From Hygrocybe punicea (lineage: Eukaryota > Basidiomycota > Agaricomycetes > Agaricales > Hygrophoraceae): 64,000 bases of DNA. The translations under genes and the position numbers were made by a program. The stretch spans positions 4,526,001 through 4,590,000 of the forward strand of contig OY744468.1 in assembly GCA_963556145.1 (NCBI GenBank), read 5' to 3'. Shown here piece after piece: positions 35,601-47,138 of this stretch; within the stretch, counting starts at the first letter, position 1, and the number at the start of each line of letters is the position of its first letter. Under the pieces are notes generated by a model. The model had not been told where the DNA came from and did not search any database. It saw nothing but the letters and a program-made list of their open reading frames with translations.

Positions 35601-37983
35601 CTTTTTTGATGAAGTTTCAATGTTGTCTTGTCGAGATATGTACAGGATTAGTGCAAGGATGGCTAAGATTTTCAATGAAACTGAATTGCCTTGGGGTGGA
35701 TTAAACATGATATTTGCAGGGGATTTTGCACAGTTGCCTCCTGCAATTGGGCATGAAAATGCCTCTCTCTATAGCAGAACTGTTGGAGCTTCTTCTACTA
35801 GCCACCAAGATCAAGAAGCTGCCATTGGAAAGGCATTGTGGCACCAGGTTACAACTGTAGTAATACTACGAGAAAACATGAGACAAAGACTTCAAACAAA
35901 GGAAGATGCACAACTCAGACAGGCTCTTACAAATATGCGATATAAAGCTTGTACTGCTGAAGATATTATCTTCCTGCGGTCACGAATATCAAGCAATCTA
36001 CCTGGTCGTTCATCAGTAAAACATGAAGACTTTAGACAGGTGTCAATAATTACTGCTTTGAATGTTCACAAAGATGAGATCAATCGCTTGGGGTCATTGA
36101 GATTTTCTAAGGAAACTGGCCAATCTCTAGTTGATTTTTATTCTGATGATTCAATAGTTTCAAAAGATAAGAAAAGGGGCAAGTTTTCATCTCAAGCTGC
36201 AACTCACAAGTACCATACATTATCGGATAATGTTCATAAAGCTCTGTGGAATCAACCTCCTAGTTCAAATTCAAAATGCATCCCTGGAAAACTTTCATTG
36301 TGTGTTGGAATGCCTGTTATGATCCGGAATAATAGTGCTACTGAGCTATGCATTACGAGAGGCCAAGAAGGCATAGTGCATAGTTGGCAGTCAGTAATAG
36401 GTAAGCAAGGTCAGAGAGTATTGGACACACTATTTGTAAAGCTACTTAATCCTCCACAAACTGTAAAATTGAATGGACTTCCTGATGATGTTATACCACT
36501 AACAAGAACAAGTGTTACTGTAGACTGTGCACTGCCAGATGATTCATCAATTACAATATCACGTAGTCAGGTGGAGGTACTTCCCAATTTTTCAATGACA
36601 GATTTTTGTTCACAAGGAAAGACAAGGCCCAACAATCCAGTTGATTTAAATAACAGTCGAAGCCATCAATCATATTACACTGCATTATCACGTAGTGCTT
36701 CGGCACTTGGCACTGTCATTTTACAGGGATTTGATGCAAGAAATATAACAGGTGGTGCATCTGGTGCATTATGCCAGGAATTCCGTGAGCTGGAAATTTT
36801 AGATGAAATAGTTGGATTGAGATACAAAGGCAAGCTACCAAGTTCAGTTACTGGTGACCGCAGAAATTCTCTAATTGAGTCCTTTAGAATGTGGAAAGGA
36901 AAGCATTATGTTCCAGCAAATGTGCACAAGGCAATCCGGTGGAACAAGTCTGATCCATATATTCCAGGTCAAGAGAATGAAGTTCCCTGGCAAGTTCTGG
37001 GGAAAAGACAAAAGGATATAAAAAATATTCCTATCAAGTCAAAATATATTCCTGCTCATGGGAGTTCTCCAGCATTGTTTTGTCAGAATTCTATTATAAA
37101 GAGAAAAATAAGTGGGTCTCGAGTTGCACCTAATAGGAAGAAGTTGAAAACACATCATATTACTTATGACTCTCCATTGACCTCTGTGAGCATTCCTATT
37201 GGTACACCTTGGAGCAACAACAGCTGTGCATATGACTCTGTAATATCTATTTTATATGATATCTGGCAGGATAATAAGATTGCTTGGTCTAATTCTTTCA
37301 GAAATTTAAATTCCCAATTTCTTGGTGACTTGGTAGGTGGGTTTTCAAGATATTCTGATGGTGAATGCTCTTTAGAAGAAGTCCGTGATCATCTAAGGCA
37401 TTGTCTGCATCAGCATTCACCCAATAACTTCCCATGGGGAGCATTTACTAGTGTTAATACTTTATTGTATACATTACTACAAACAGAAATCCCCATTCTT
37501 TCATCTTGTATTTCTTGCCCTCAACGTCATCCTGTGTCCAGACAGCAGGAAGCAGCATGCAATTGCCTTATAGATGTTGGGGGAATTGACTTTGAATCTA
37601 TTCAAGATGAACTTGATCTCTTTGTAATTTCTCTTGCTTCGAAGTGTACAATCTGCAATGACTTTCTACTTCGAAAATTCACTTTTGTAGATGCCCCTCC
37701 TTTACTTGCCTTTGCTGCATCTGTATCCACCACTACTGTGAATCCTAATTTGGTAGTCACAGTTGAAGGAAAAACTGAACCATTGCAATATTGTCTCAGA
37801 GGTGTTATATATTATGGAAGTGGTCACTTCACATCTGTTATTGTCAGATTAACAGGTCAGGTTTGGTTTCATGATGGAATTATCACTGGAAGGTCTACAG
37901 AATATGAAGGAATGTTAGAGAATATCTTCTTAACTGTCTGCAGGTCCAAAAAACCTTGTATTTTTATATATGTTCTTGTATAG
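32602..37983 (+). pseudogene. Helitron Rep-helicase with cysteine-peptidase-like tail, one stop
   Basis: Open from about 32602 to 35577, then TGA at 35578-35580, then open to 37983, about 1,790 codons in all. Domains in order: Helitron_like_N (PFVAFSHAQVK); Rep with HUH-type HLH (TLHLHILIW, about 33190) and two Tyr (YVSDYITK, about 33815); PIF1-like helicase with P-loop GMGGTGKT (35374), DEVSM (35605), FAGDFAQLPP and a YTALSRS motif; then a C-terminal domain with NNSCAYDS (about 37215), GSGHFTS (about 37815) and WFHDG (about 37866), a Cys/His/Asp order like USP- or OTU-type peptidases. The TGA sits between RS and LLGVDYIFFDEVSM, where Arg (CGA) is likely, a single C-to-T change. In-frame GTG at 32644 is not taken as the true start. 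The protein would nick and roll the element for transposition. Confidence 0.85.
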
Positions 37984-38173
37984 GTGATTTCTAAATGCTC
38001 CCATAAGCCAACTTGGATTAATGTTACATTCTTGGATGTAGAAATATAGTTATATTTACAGCACATCATATGTTGTAAGATACAGCCATTACACTATACT
38101 GGCTGTCTAGCAACAACTTAATTAAATCAAGTAAGGACAGTTGTTATTTTATGGGAGCCTGAGAGGACTCGGA

Positions 38174-38201
38174 TATGCCGTGCAAAGCAACGGCCCTCTA
38201 G
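38174..38201 (+). promoter_or_regulatory. Helitron 3' hairpin and CTAG terminus
   Basis: Stem GCCGT/ACGGC with loop GCAAAGCA, 7 bp before the terminal CTAG. In Helitrons such a hairpin signals the end of strand transfer and the element ends in CTRR. The next base is C, so the usual 3'-T flank is not seen. Confidence 0.75.
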
Positions 38202-38242
38202 CACAAGTAAATTGTAGTTGAATCAAGTACAATTCAAAGTCA

Positions 38243-38404
38243 GTCCAATAAGAGACCAGGGACTCATTTCATCAACTAATGTTGGCAGAGGACCCTCCAG
38301 CTTTTCGTGTGATCTATGCATCCAAATATTCTCATAATTCCCACTATTTTATTGGCAATGATATAGCCATTTTTCAAAAAACATCGGCTATAGTTGTGGC
38401 AACA
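38243..38404. repeat. Dispersed repeat, inverted copy of 27825-28000
   Basis: Matches 27825-28000 in reverse orientation (CTAATGTTGGCAGAGGACCC, AATATTCTCATAATT). It lies between the Helitron end and the recombinase remnant. Confidence 0.8.
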
Positions 38405-39157
38405 CTACAGATGTAAGGGGAAAAGTCGGTCACGAGGAGTGAGGTAGTGGGTGAAGTTAGCAATGGGCTTGTCAGGTGTTAGTGTGCTGTGGAGGAGGAT
38501 GTGGCTGCCTTCATAGAAACAGTCTGCCTTGTGACCGGGGAGGAAAAAGTTGAATGAGTTTGTTTCCATGGTGATGGAGCTGCATAAGATAACCTTCTGG
38601 TAGTCCTGGAGGGCAGGGGAGTCTGGCCAGACAAGTTCACCAAGATGTAAGAAGCTGTGGAATGCTGTTGAGATGATAGTTGTGAAAATGGTGTCATCAT
38701 GGGGGCAAGCATCAGGAAAGGAGGAGCAGACTGAGGCTAGTTCAAAGTGCGAGAGTGGACATTTCCATGAGATGCCTGCCACACATAGTTTTTTGCAGCT
38801 GGCAAGAGTTTTGGTGACAAGATGGTGGCGGCATATTGTACAGACGTTGGGGTAGAATGGTTCAAGTTGTCTGCAGATTCTGAAGAGATAATTGTCAATG
38901 GACCAGGGAACCTGCCATGGTTGCCTGGGCAAATGGGGAAGTGTGTCATTTTAAGGCAGCCCCTAGTGGAAGATGAGGGGGTTCAAAGGAGGTAATTGCC
39001 ATGAAGGGGGCCACATAGTGTATCATCTCATTATGGCCACAGGAGACAGCGTCAGCAAGGACATTTGCAGAACCAGGTGGAAGACATGGAACTGGAACCT
39101 GTAATGCAGGGAAAGGTTGACAGCAGCCATCAGGATGGGGTTATGGGAGGGGAGGGT
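38405..39157 (-). pseudogene. Old Ngaro/DIRS-like element: RNase H end and tyrosine recombinase
   Basis: Minus strand, downstream of the hAT insertion. Positions 39157-39010 complete an RNase H-like domain (FQFHVFHLPGSANVLADAVS). Positions 38932-38405 give the N-terminal half of a tyrosine recombinase, with FTTIISTAFHSFLHLGELVW containing the position of the first catalytic Arg (here FLHLGEL, Arg replaced by His). The later HxxR and Tyr boxes are missing. Dead remnant, part of the element continuing at 42333, 44246 and 48316. Confidence 0.7.
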
Positions 39158-39504
39158 GTGAAGGGTAGTGTATTGCACAGGTACAGGTAAACCCATGGGT
39201 TTTGCTGTGGGTACAGCCACAGGTGCGGGTATGGGTACAGCAATTTGTACCTGTGCGATTACCCATACGATGGGTAACCCATTACATTCAGTCACACGAA
39301 ATGATGTGTCGGGTTCAATCGCAACCGCAACAATCCAACCACAACAACAAGATGATAGAAGACCATGGTGATGAAGACCACAATGACGGCAACAGAGAGG
39401 ATGGCCAGGAGGGTGGTGCACCCACCTACCAGCCCAGGTACATATTCAGATTCTACTTCCATTGACATGGACTAATTCCATACCTCATGAACACACCCTG
39501 ACGC

Positions 39505-40297
39505 TGTAGAGGGTCCTCGACCCTCTGAGGCCGTAACATCGATATCTAGCGAATCCGCTCGAACCCGACGTCTCTAGCAATCTACGTTCGAACCCGACGC
39601 AACCCGACGCAACCCGATGCATACCGACTAGCACGGCCGCTCACGTACCTGGTCGGTCTATCTCCTAAACTCGCGGAACTTCAAATATCAAAGATAGATC
39701 TCATCAGACTGGGATCCTGACATCGGACTTGCCTTATTCACGCCTAGCGTCTCCCTTATGGGGATATAGTGAAGTATATTGCATCTTTTACGGTTTTTAT
39801 ATCTTCCACCCATTTTCCCTGTCATCGTCGCCTCGCAACGCTCTTCCTACTTCCCCATTTTTATTCTCCTTTGTTTCCTCTCATCGGCCGAGGACTCTCG
39901 TCCGAATCTAGGTACAGAAATTTGTAGTATAAAAACGGTGCCCAAGCGCCGTCTCAAAATAAGAAACCAGTTCCCCCATTTCCTCTCTCTGAGAATTAGT
40001 CTCTCAGTAAATTCCATCGCACACATTGCTCGTCGGATTCCTCGACGCCCTCCCCGTCGTTCTACCGCCTTTATCTCTACGTTTCTCGTCACCCGACACC
40101 CGACCTGCCGTACCCGACATCGTCGGCTTCGTCGGCTTCGATCGGTCTCGATAGATTTCAGTAGTTTACTCGGCGGCTTCTTACTTTTTATATCCTATTA
40201 TCTTACTGAAGCTTGTTAGACTATTCCTAGTCACTTCTATGCTGACCCCACAGGCTTAGGATTATTATTCCGCAGCCACCCCGACCTCGCCTTTACA
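39505..40297 (+). mobile_element. Solo LTR, reverse of the 875-bp LTR family
   Basis: Begins TGTAGAGGGTCC and ends CGCCTTTACA. Read in reverse it is related to the LTRs at 18498 and 23022 (shared blocks around GAACCCGACG and GATCTCATC). The 4-bp duplication ACGC is exact at 39501-39504 and 40298-40301. No internal region remains, so it is probably the product of LTR-LTR recombination. Confidence 0.8.
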
Positions 40298-40571
40298 ACG
40301 CGTCAACGTCATTCACGAGGTAACAGGCACCAAGCAGGACGACGGGGCTCAGGACTTATCCCAGGCCCCCCACATACCGGTCAGCAATGGGCCAGAGTGC
40401 CTGAAGACATCCACCCCTGTTCACCTTGTGTCCACGCCAAGTGAAGAAAGACTGGGGGTGTAGTGTACCCACTCCCTGGTCACCAGGTGAGTTTCTCACT
40501 GGCAATTCCACCAGCCCAGGCATCCAATGATGCAATCACCTGGCTTTGTGCCCACCACCCACCAACTACGC

Positions 40572-42068
40572 TGTATATGCAGGTTTGGGGTGGCTTCGGA
40601 ACAATAAAGAAGTGATCCTAACCTAGGGGTGTCAGCATAGAAGTGACTGTGGATAATCAGTATTGGGAAGGGTAGTAAAAGGTGAAATGTAAGTAAAATA
40701 TAAAGCTGCCACATAAAACTGGACAAATAATAGCAAACCCAACAATGAACAGACTGAAAACGGATAAATAACGATGAACCCGACGATGTCGGGTACGGCA
40801 GGTCGGGTCGGGTCAGGTCGGAAACGATGAACAAATAATGGAACAAGGATAAAGATGACGAAGTGAACTACGAAAAGCTAAGGGTCTATGAGGACAAGGA
40901 TTAGAAGGGACTAAAACATGATTCTGACTATGAGGAAATGGGGACTAAGGGTATCTCTTTTTTTGTACGGTCGTCGGGGACCGTTGTAGAGGCTCCGGCC
41001 CATCTGGACCCGAATCCTCTTCATATCCCACTTCGTCCCCGTCCATTCCCATTCATGTTTCGTCGACTCCGCCCGATTCCGGTCCTTTCCGTCGATTCCG
41101 CTCCGGATTCCGCCTCCGGAATCGTTCATACTCAAGATGCGATGTCTCTAACGACCCGGAATCAGTACGTATATAGTTACATATGATATATCTTCGTTTC
41201 CCATTACTTAGTACATAGCACCATTCCCCCTATACTCCGCTCCACCTCTCTACCATCAGTTACAGCCTTCGGTTGTAGTACATAGTTACTACAGCACAGG
41301 ATCTCTCCCAGTAGTATAAAAGATGTACCCTTATACTACAACCAGTAGATTATTACACACCACATTATTATATCCCACCATATCATATTGCATCCCTTCA
41401 GTTCTATTTCTTAGTCCTCCCTTCGTATCGTCTCCATATTAGTCTTCGTAACTCCACTCCCTACACTTCCCCTCTGATCCAGAACCCCTGGATTCGGGTT
41501 GGATTGATTAGACACTACAAAGACACTAAACTCCTCTGATCACTTCTTAGCTGATCACCCCTTTTCGTAGATTCCCATTCGGATCTACAACCGAACTCGC
41601 CGTCACACCGTTTTTATAGTACATGTGTGTGTAGTCTACTTTCGGTCATGTCTACTTTGGCCGATGGAAACTACAAAGAGAAGCTAGAATGGGGATGTGG
41701 AAAGGGGGGTTGCAAAGCAACATAGACAGGAAAATGGAAGGGAAAATGAATATCCAAAGAAAAGATCTAAAATGTCCTACATATCTCCAAAAGGATGAGG
41801 GGATGCATAAATAAGACAAGTCCGAAGTCGGGGATCAAGTCCGATGAGATCTGTCTCCTATAATTAGAACTCTGGGGCTTCTGAGGCTGCCAGATTTGGT
41901 CCGAAAGCGGCTGTGACGAAGCAGCATACCTCGGGTCACATCGGTCACATCACGTCACATCACGTCGGGTTACGTTGGGTTGGAATGGGAGTCGTTTGGA
42001 AGCATCAGGTTCATCCAGATTCATGATATATCGATGATACGGACTCAGAGGGACGTTGAGTCTCTACT
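40572..42068 (-). mobile_element. Solo LTR, same orientation as 18498-19372, split
   Basis: Begins TGTATATGCAGG and ends GTTGAGTCTCTAC; it is closely similar to the 875-bp LTRs except where the LTR at 40985-41607 interrupts it. The flanks are ACGC (40568-40571) and ATGC (42069-42072), a 4-bp duplication with one C/T difference. The last base is T where the family has A. Confidence 0.75.
40985..41607. mobile_element. Solo LTR of a second family, nested
   Basis: 623 bp, beginning TGTAGAGGCTCC and ending CGCCGTCACA. The 4-bp duplication CCGT is exact at 40981-40984 and 41608-41611. The host LTR sequence continues cleanly on both sides. A related copy in reverse orientation lies at 47139-47740. 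Confidence 0.85.
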
Positions 42069-42332
42069 ATGCTGCACCAGGGCCGCACTCATTCCTCGCA
42101 CTCACATGGTGTGCGTCAATTGACACATGTCTGGTGTCGCAAGGTCAAAGGGCATGCATGTCTGGTGTCACAAGTGTGAGACCCACAGGTTACCCGCTAC
42201 AGGTATGGGTAGAAAAAAAAAGACCCAGCACAAAACCCATACCTGCAGTGACAGGTATGGCTATTCATGGGTATGGGTACGGGTATCCCCAAAAGTCCAT
42301 GGGGGCTACCCATGCAACACACTAGTGAAGGG

Positions 42333-42870
42333 TGTTGAAGATGTTGACGGTGTTGGTGTTGTCGCAAAAGAGGGAAATGCGGGTGGGGATAGGGCACATG
42401 TTGAGAGACATGAAATGGAGGGTGGAGAGGGCAACCAAGGCTTTGAGGTAGAAGATCTAGGGCTCCAGGCAAGTTGGGAGGAGGCCTTGGTAGCCCAAGG
42501 GTATCTGGGAGGACCAGAAACCAATGCTGTTTGGACAAGCATCCAAGTAAAGGGTGAAGTCAGTGTCAGGGGTGGACCACACAGTGGAGAGGATGATGTG
42601 AATGCCAGTGGAGTGATCAGCGGTCCAAGTCAGTTTGTGGGTGAGTGTGGAATTAACCCAGAGCCGTTCATGTGGGATCAATTTCCCATGCATCTTGTGG
42701 CAGAGCATGGACAGTCCCAGCCATAAAAGAGGGTAGACATTGAGGGCCCAATTGACTCAGCTGGCCATATGCTGGAAATCACAGAGGAGGTGGTGTTGGC
42801 CCATAGCCACAAAGGAACAGAGGGCAAGAAGGAGTTCTGTGCAGTGCTCAGGTGGCATGGCAATGGTGAG
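42333..42870 (-). pseudogene. Old Ngaro/DIRS-like element: RT end and RNase H
   Basis: The minus strand reads DFTLYLDACPNSIGFW and IPLGYQG. This is the first Asp motif of the DIRS-type RNase H domain, preceded by the RT connector (HGKLIPHERLWVN). It continues across the hAT element at 39166-42324 into 39157. The frame is broken in several places. Confidence 0.7.
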
Positions 42871-42878
42871 GGCATTGG

Positions 42879-44237
42879 TAGTGTTTTAAAGTCTGGTCTG
42901 GTCCAGTTTTTAGCCTTTTTTGGAAGTTAACCGGGACTGGACCAGTTGCCTAACATTCCAAAATTGAAAAAAAACTGGACTGGACTGACAGAAACTGGTT
43001 GCCATTGGTTTTTTTCGGTCCATTGACCAGTTTAAACTGGTTTTGCACCAGGTCTGGACTGGTTTATACTATTCAAAGCTTAGAATATTGAATTGTAATT
43101 GTTAGTGTGACTTCTCATCACATAATTGACACTACCTCAACTCCAAGTCTCCGAGTCTCTGACCACAACATCAAGCAGAATGGTTTGTGATTGCGAACCC
43201 TTCTGCTCAAGGTACGTCTTCTGTTTTTGGTTGTACTGTGTATATTTCACTAATATTTTACCTTTCTAATGTAGATATTCACCGTGACAGCGGTCAGCAC
43301 ACCACCAGCACACCAACCAACACCACCAACCAACACCACCACCAATGCAAACCCACACATCAACCAACAGCACCAGAAGCAACAGCAACAGCACCAGCAC
43401 CAGAAGCAATGGCAATGGCACCAGCACCAGCAGCAAGGAATTGACAAGGGGAGATGGGGGGGAAGCAGCCAGGTGGTGCACCCCCCCTGGCTGCATTAGG
43501 TATGTTTATTCTGTTATTCTGTGTTACTGACAACCTTGCCCTCACCCTCACAACAACCATGCCTCACAGACACATGTCAACACGTGTGTTTGTGAGGTCT
43601 CCAGCACAGAAGAATACACAGGGACCCCACAAACATGTGCAGATGTGTTGACCGATGTGGCACCCCCACCCCTTACGAACGAGGTTACCCCTGAGTGCGA
43701 AGCCCACCAGAGACCCCCCATTTACCTTGCGAGGGTGACAACAATGTCAATTGATGTGTGTCTGGCCCGCATGAGGTAGGGGGCTCCCAGGTGCCCACAG
43801 TGTACTGGGTACCCACCATCTACTGCCATACCCACCATCGTTCGGGTATGGGTACAGGTGCAGTGTCTGGAAATTGGACCCACGGTATACCCGTGTAGGG
43901 CCTTACATGAACTGACAAGACATGCCATTGGCACCAACAAGAATTGGGCAGGGCAGGGCAAAGTGCCATGCCCTCTATTATACATTATTATCTACATACA
44001 CAGGATTGCAACCCCCCAAAAAATATACAATTTCTTTATCTACGAGGTGAACCAGAAAGTCCAGTTGTAACTGGTTGTGGCCAGTTGCAACTCAATTGTG
44101 TAAGGGTGGGCCAAATCAGGCAACCACAACCGGCAGCCTGCCACATCAGGCACAACTGCAACCGGTGGTCCAGTCTTTTTCAGTTCAGTCCGGTTGGGTC
44201 CTGGTTTTTTTCCGGTCCTATGGACCTTGAAACACTA
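42879..44237. mobile_element. Non-autonomous hAT element
   Basis: The ends are TAGTGTTTTAAAGTC and the complement of TAGTGTTTCAAGGTC. The 8-bp duplication GGCATTGG is exact at 42871-42878 and 44238-44245. Sub-terminal CTGGTC/GACCAG repeats are dense. The interior has a splice-like intron (GTACGT at about 43211 to TGTAG at about 43272), CACCAA/CAGCA-rich sequence, a hairpin GCAGCC...GGCTGC around GGTGCACC at 43465-43494 followed by G|GTATGT at 43500, and GTCAATTGATGT at 43747. There is no transposase. Confidence 0.9.
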
Positions 44238-44245
44238 GGCATTGG

Positions 44246-45470
44246 GGTCCACCTCAAAACTGATGAACATGAGAGACTCCCCCCACTCCTGCTTTCGTTC
44301 CTCATGCAGTATGCGAAGTTCATCCCAGAGGGTGAGGAGATGGACCTGTTTAGTTGGCATTCATTTGTTGTATGGAGGGTACCATGAAATGTTGTCAGCA
44401 AACTCCCAGGAAACGTTGTCATCAATGTAGGTAAAAAGGTTGTAGAGGAGCAGGATGAAGATGGCGATCCAAGGAACAAGGCAAGCAAAAGGTACCGAAG
44501 ACACAGCCCCCGGCACCATTACCAAAATGGTTGCACTGGTTGATGAAGTGTTTGTGGTCAATGGTCATGACCTGGTGTATTTGCCACAAAGGGGCCATTG
44601 GCATCAGCCGGTAGGCGTAGGACATGTCGGATTTGTAAGGTTGACCAAGGGTTGACATATGTGATAGGGTAAGATTTTCCAAGGGTTTTGAAGGGTTTGT
44701 TCTTGGTTCATTATCTATTGCACATAGTGATAGAAACTTGGTGGGAATTTCAAAGAGTTATATATGCTCTAGTTTCTCTCCAAAATTTAGGTCAGATTTC
44801 TTCAGTAGTTATTGTGCAATTCCATTTTCAAAAAGGAGTGTTTTTACAAAACCCTGAGGGGTCGAAAAACCCAGGATTTGAAGATGACAAGCTGTCTAGA
44901 CGGTTGAGCTGCATGGCACAGAGTGTTGCCAAGTTGGTGTAAGGTGTCCATGCAGATGAACCAGGCCTCCTTTGGGATGAGCGAGTTCTGGGAGAATGGT
45001 TCCATGCTTTGGTCGACCACCATGCACAGTTTTGTAGCATGGGGTTTGAAGATCACCCACAGGGGCATGCTATACATCCTGGGAAGGAGATCTGGACTGA
45101 AAGACAGTGAGAATTAGCCCAGGGAGACCTCAGCGTCGCATTGTGTGCACAGGAAGGCACAGTGGCCAGGGTCAGTTATGGGTCTGTGGGAATTGTCCCA
45201 TGTGATTGGGTAATCTAGACCTTCCATGCAGGCCCAGAGCCAGAAACTGGTATGCAGGGCCTGGCAAATGGAATCCATGAAAGGTCAGTTCAGGTGATTG
45301 CATTGGTGTGATGATCTTGAAGAGATCAGGGTGGTTGTGAATGGTGGATGTTGTGGGTCCATTGAGTAATTCATTGGCAGGGACCTCAGGCATGGGTGGT
45401 TCATAAAGACTGGAGAGGGTGACCATGAGGCACTCCAGGCTATCATCATCCCAGATAAGGTGGTGAGCAC
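44246..45470 (-). pseudogene. Old Ngaro/DIRS-like element: reverse transcriptase
   Basis: Minus-strand motifs in order: PLWVIFKPHATKLCMVVDQS (RT start, about 45063-45000); DMSYAYRLMPMAPLWQI (first catalytic Asp, DxxxAYR, about 44625); CNHFGNGAGG (substrate-binding loop); YIDDN (YxDD, about 44440); then LGIP. This matches DIRS/Ngaro reverse transcriptases. Stops and shifts break it. Upstream, a piece at 45561-45172 (PNVGAHHLIWDD) belongs to the preceding domain, with its upper end in the LINE insertion. Confidence 0.75.
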
Positions 45471-45474
45471 CGAC

Positions 45475-47138
45475 ATTTGGCACATGCCAGTTCACAAGAC
45501 AGCTGACAGCACCCATAGAAAAGGCTCGGTCAGAGTGATGCACGAGCTCACTAAAACTCAATGAATGGCCTCAATATCCATCACCAGAGCCCTCAGGATG
45601 ACACTGAATGACCTACTCAACCTTCACGCTGGTATCTTACCCATCGACCTACTAATGCACAAAGTCTGTCACAGGTCAATCGTTAGAATGGCGTCTCTCC
45701 CCATCTCACACCCACTATACATCCCGCTATGGAGATGCACAAAACACCTCATTGCCAGACACAGATCCCCCCTCCACATACTCTCCCATCTTTTTTGCAT
45801 CAATCCAGACAGTATAGAACCAATACGACCAATGCACCTGCATACCACCCCTTCTCCTTTTCATACCTCCATACCCGATACCAGGGAAGATTCCATTGCC
45901 CAACATGACAACGACACGGTGGATATAAAAATATACTCTGATGGGTCCACGCTCGAAGATGGGGTAGGCACAGCAGCTGTTCTGTACTGTAACGGACGCA
46001 CATGAGTCAGGACACTCCAATACCACCTGGGATCTAGCAACTCCCACCATAACGTCGAAGTGGAAAATATAGCAGGCACACTCGCCCTACATCTTTTAAA
46101 CTGTGAAACTTTTCTATGTGATGTTTCCATCTATATTGACTGCCAACCCACAATACGAGCACTAACCTCCACCAGAGCTAACCCTAAATCTGGTCAACAT
46201 ACCCTAGACACCTTCCATGAGGCAGTCCAGCGACTCACTGACACCAACCACCTTCTTGTCATCACTATTAGATGGATATCAAGCCACAGCGGTATTGTCA
46301 GAAATGAACGAGCTGATAGGGAGGCGAAATCAGCAGCGAGAGGAGTCACTAGCCCACAACATACACTACCTCACCCCCTACGACTCGACACCCTGCCATC
46401 CAATACTTCTGCTCTCAAACAGTCATTCAAAAGACAGCTAGAGTTACAATGGAGAGACGCCTGGCAACGGTCGCCATGTTTCATACGATTCACCCACATT
46501 GACCCTACTTCCCCCTCAACAAATTCCTAAAAACCACGTCTAACCTGACTCGCCCCCAGGCCAGCTTAATCACACAGATCTGCACCGGACACCTCCCACT
46601 TAGGGAAATACAGGGGTAATCCCAGGATACATTTGTCTGTATCCGTACTCGTACTTGCCACAGATACGGATACCATATCCGTGGATTTTACCCACGGATT
46701 CCTGATCAAAATGAGCCGGAGATCATCCAAAACGGTCAAGAATTGACTGAGATAGAGTCCAATCAATGTTTAGTCTCTATCTCAGTCAATTCTTGACCGT
46801 TTTTGATGATCTCCAGCTCATTTTGAAGCCCACGGATACGAGAATCTGTATCCGTACTCGTACTCTTAAGAGTACGGATACCTGCGGAAAAGGATTTACC
46901 CTTATCCCTGCATTTCCCTACTCCCACTCAACACCTACCTACACAGGATCAAGAAGGTTGATACAGAGACATGCCCAAAATGCACCCTAGCAAAGGAAAC
47001 AGTACACCACTTCCTCTTCGATTGTCCACTCAACCGAAATGCACACCACTCATTGACTAACACACTTAGGACATAGGCCCAATCCTTCCCCTACCTCCTC
47101 AACGACAAAAAAGGCATATCAGAACTGATAAAATATGT
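45475..47138 (+). pseudogene. LINE RT C-terminus and RNase H, broken
   Basis: The RNase H carries the catalytic residues: IYSDGS (Asp, about 45935), VEVENIAG (Glu), SIYIDCQP (Asp) and NERADREAKSAA (Asp, about 46315). Stops occur near 45561 (TGA in TKTQ*MAS), 46003 and 46530. After the MITE at 46601-46920 the frame resumes with PLNTYLHRIKKVDTETC, and after the LTR at 47139-47740 with VRATGRLKDSFSDI, the usual LINE C-terminal motif. Confidence 0.8.
46601..46920. mobile_element. hAT MITE with fold-back centre
   Basis: The ends are TAGGGAAATACAGGGGTAA and the complement of TAGGGAAATGCAGGG. The 8-bp duplication CTCCCACT is exact at 46593-46600 and 46921-46928. The 320-bp body is almost one long inverted repeat, with a strong hairpin around 46700-46825 (arms GACTGAGATAGAG and CTCTATCTCAGTC). 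Unlike the other hAT elements here it starts TAGGG, so it is a different family. Confidence 0.95.

Larger units (their letters stand above)
32602..38201 (+). mobile_element. Helitron, nearly intact
   Basis: A single Rep/helicase coding region is followed by a Helitron-type 3' end: a 5-bp-stem hairpin (GCCGT, loop of 8, ACGGC) at 38177-38194, then CCTCTAG, ending in CTAG at 38198-38201. The 5' terminus (expected TC) could not be placed; the usual N-terminal region before the Rep core is not visible upstream, so the 5' side may be truncated or carried on an unseen exon. The element is clearly more A/T-rich than the genes at 50-54 kb. Confidence 0.85.
39166..42324. mobile_element. Non-autonomous hAT element with LTR insertions
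   Basis: The ends are TAGTGTATTGCACAGGTA and the complement of TAGTGTGTTGCATGGGTA. The 8-bp duplication GTGAAGGG is exact at 39158-39165 and 42325-42332. The hAT sequence is 39166-39504, 40298-40571 and 42069-42324; LTRs fill the rest. It carries the hairpin GGGTGGTGCACCCACC at 39411, a second hairpin GGGGGTGTAGTGTACCCACTCCC at 40454 followed by CAG|GTGAGT at 40484, and GTCAATTGAC at 42115. There is no transposase. It sits in the old Ngaro-like element, between parts of the RNase H domain. Confidence 0.9.

Noticed and set aside
38174..38201. Helitron hairpin as a transcription terminator
   Set aside because: It has no U-tract role in eukaryotes, and its distance to CTAG fits a Helitron 3' end.
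40248..40260. Right border of the solo LTR at the CA near 40250
   Set aside because: Alignment with the 875-bp LTR family and the exact ACGC duplication place the border at 40297.
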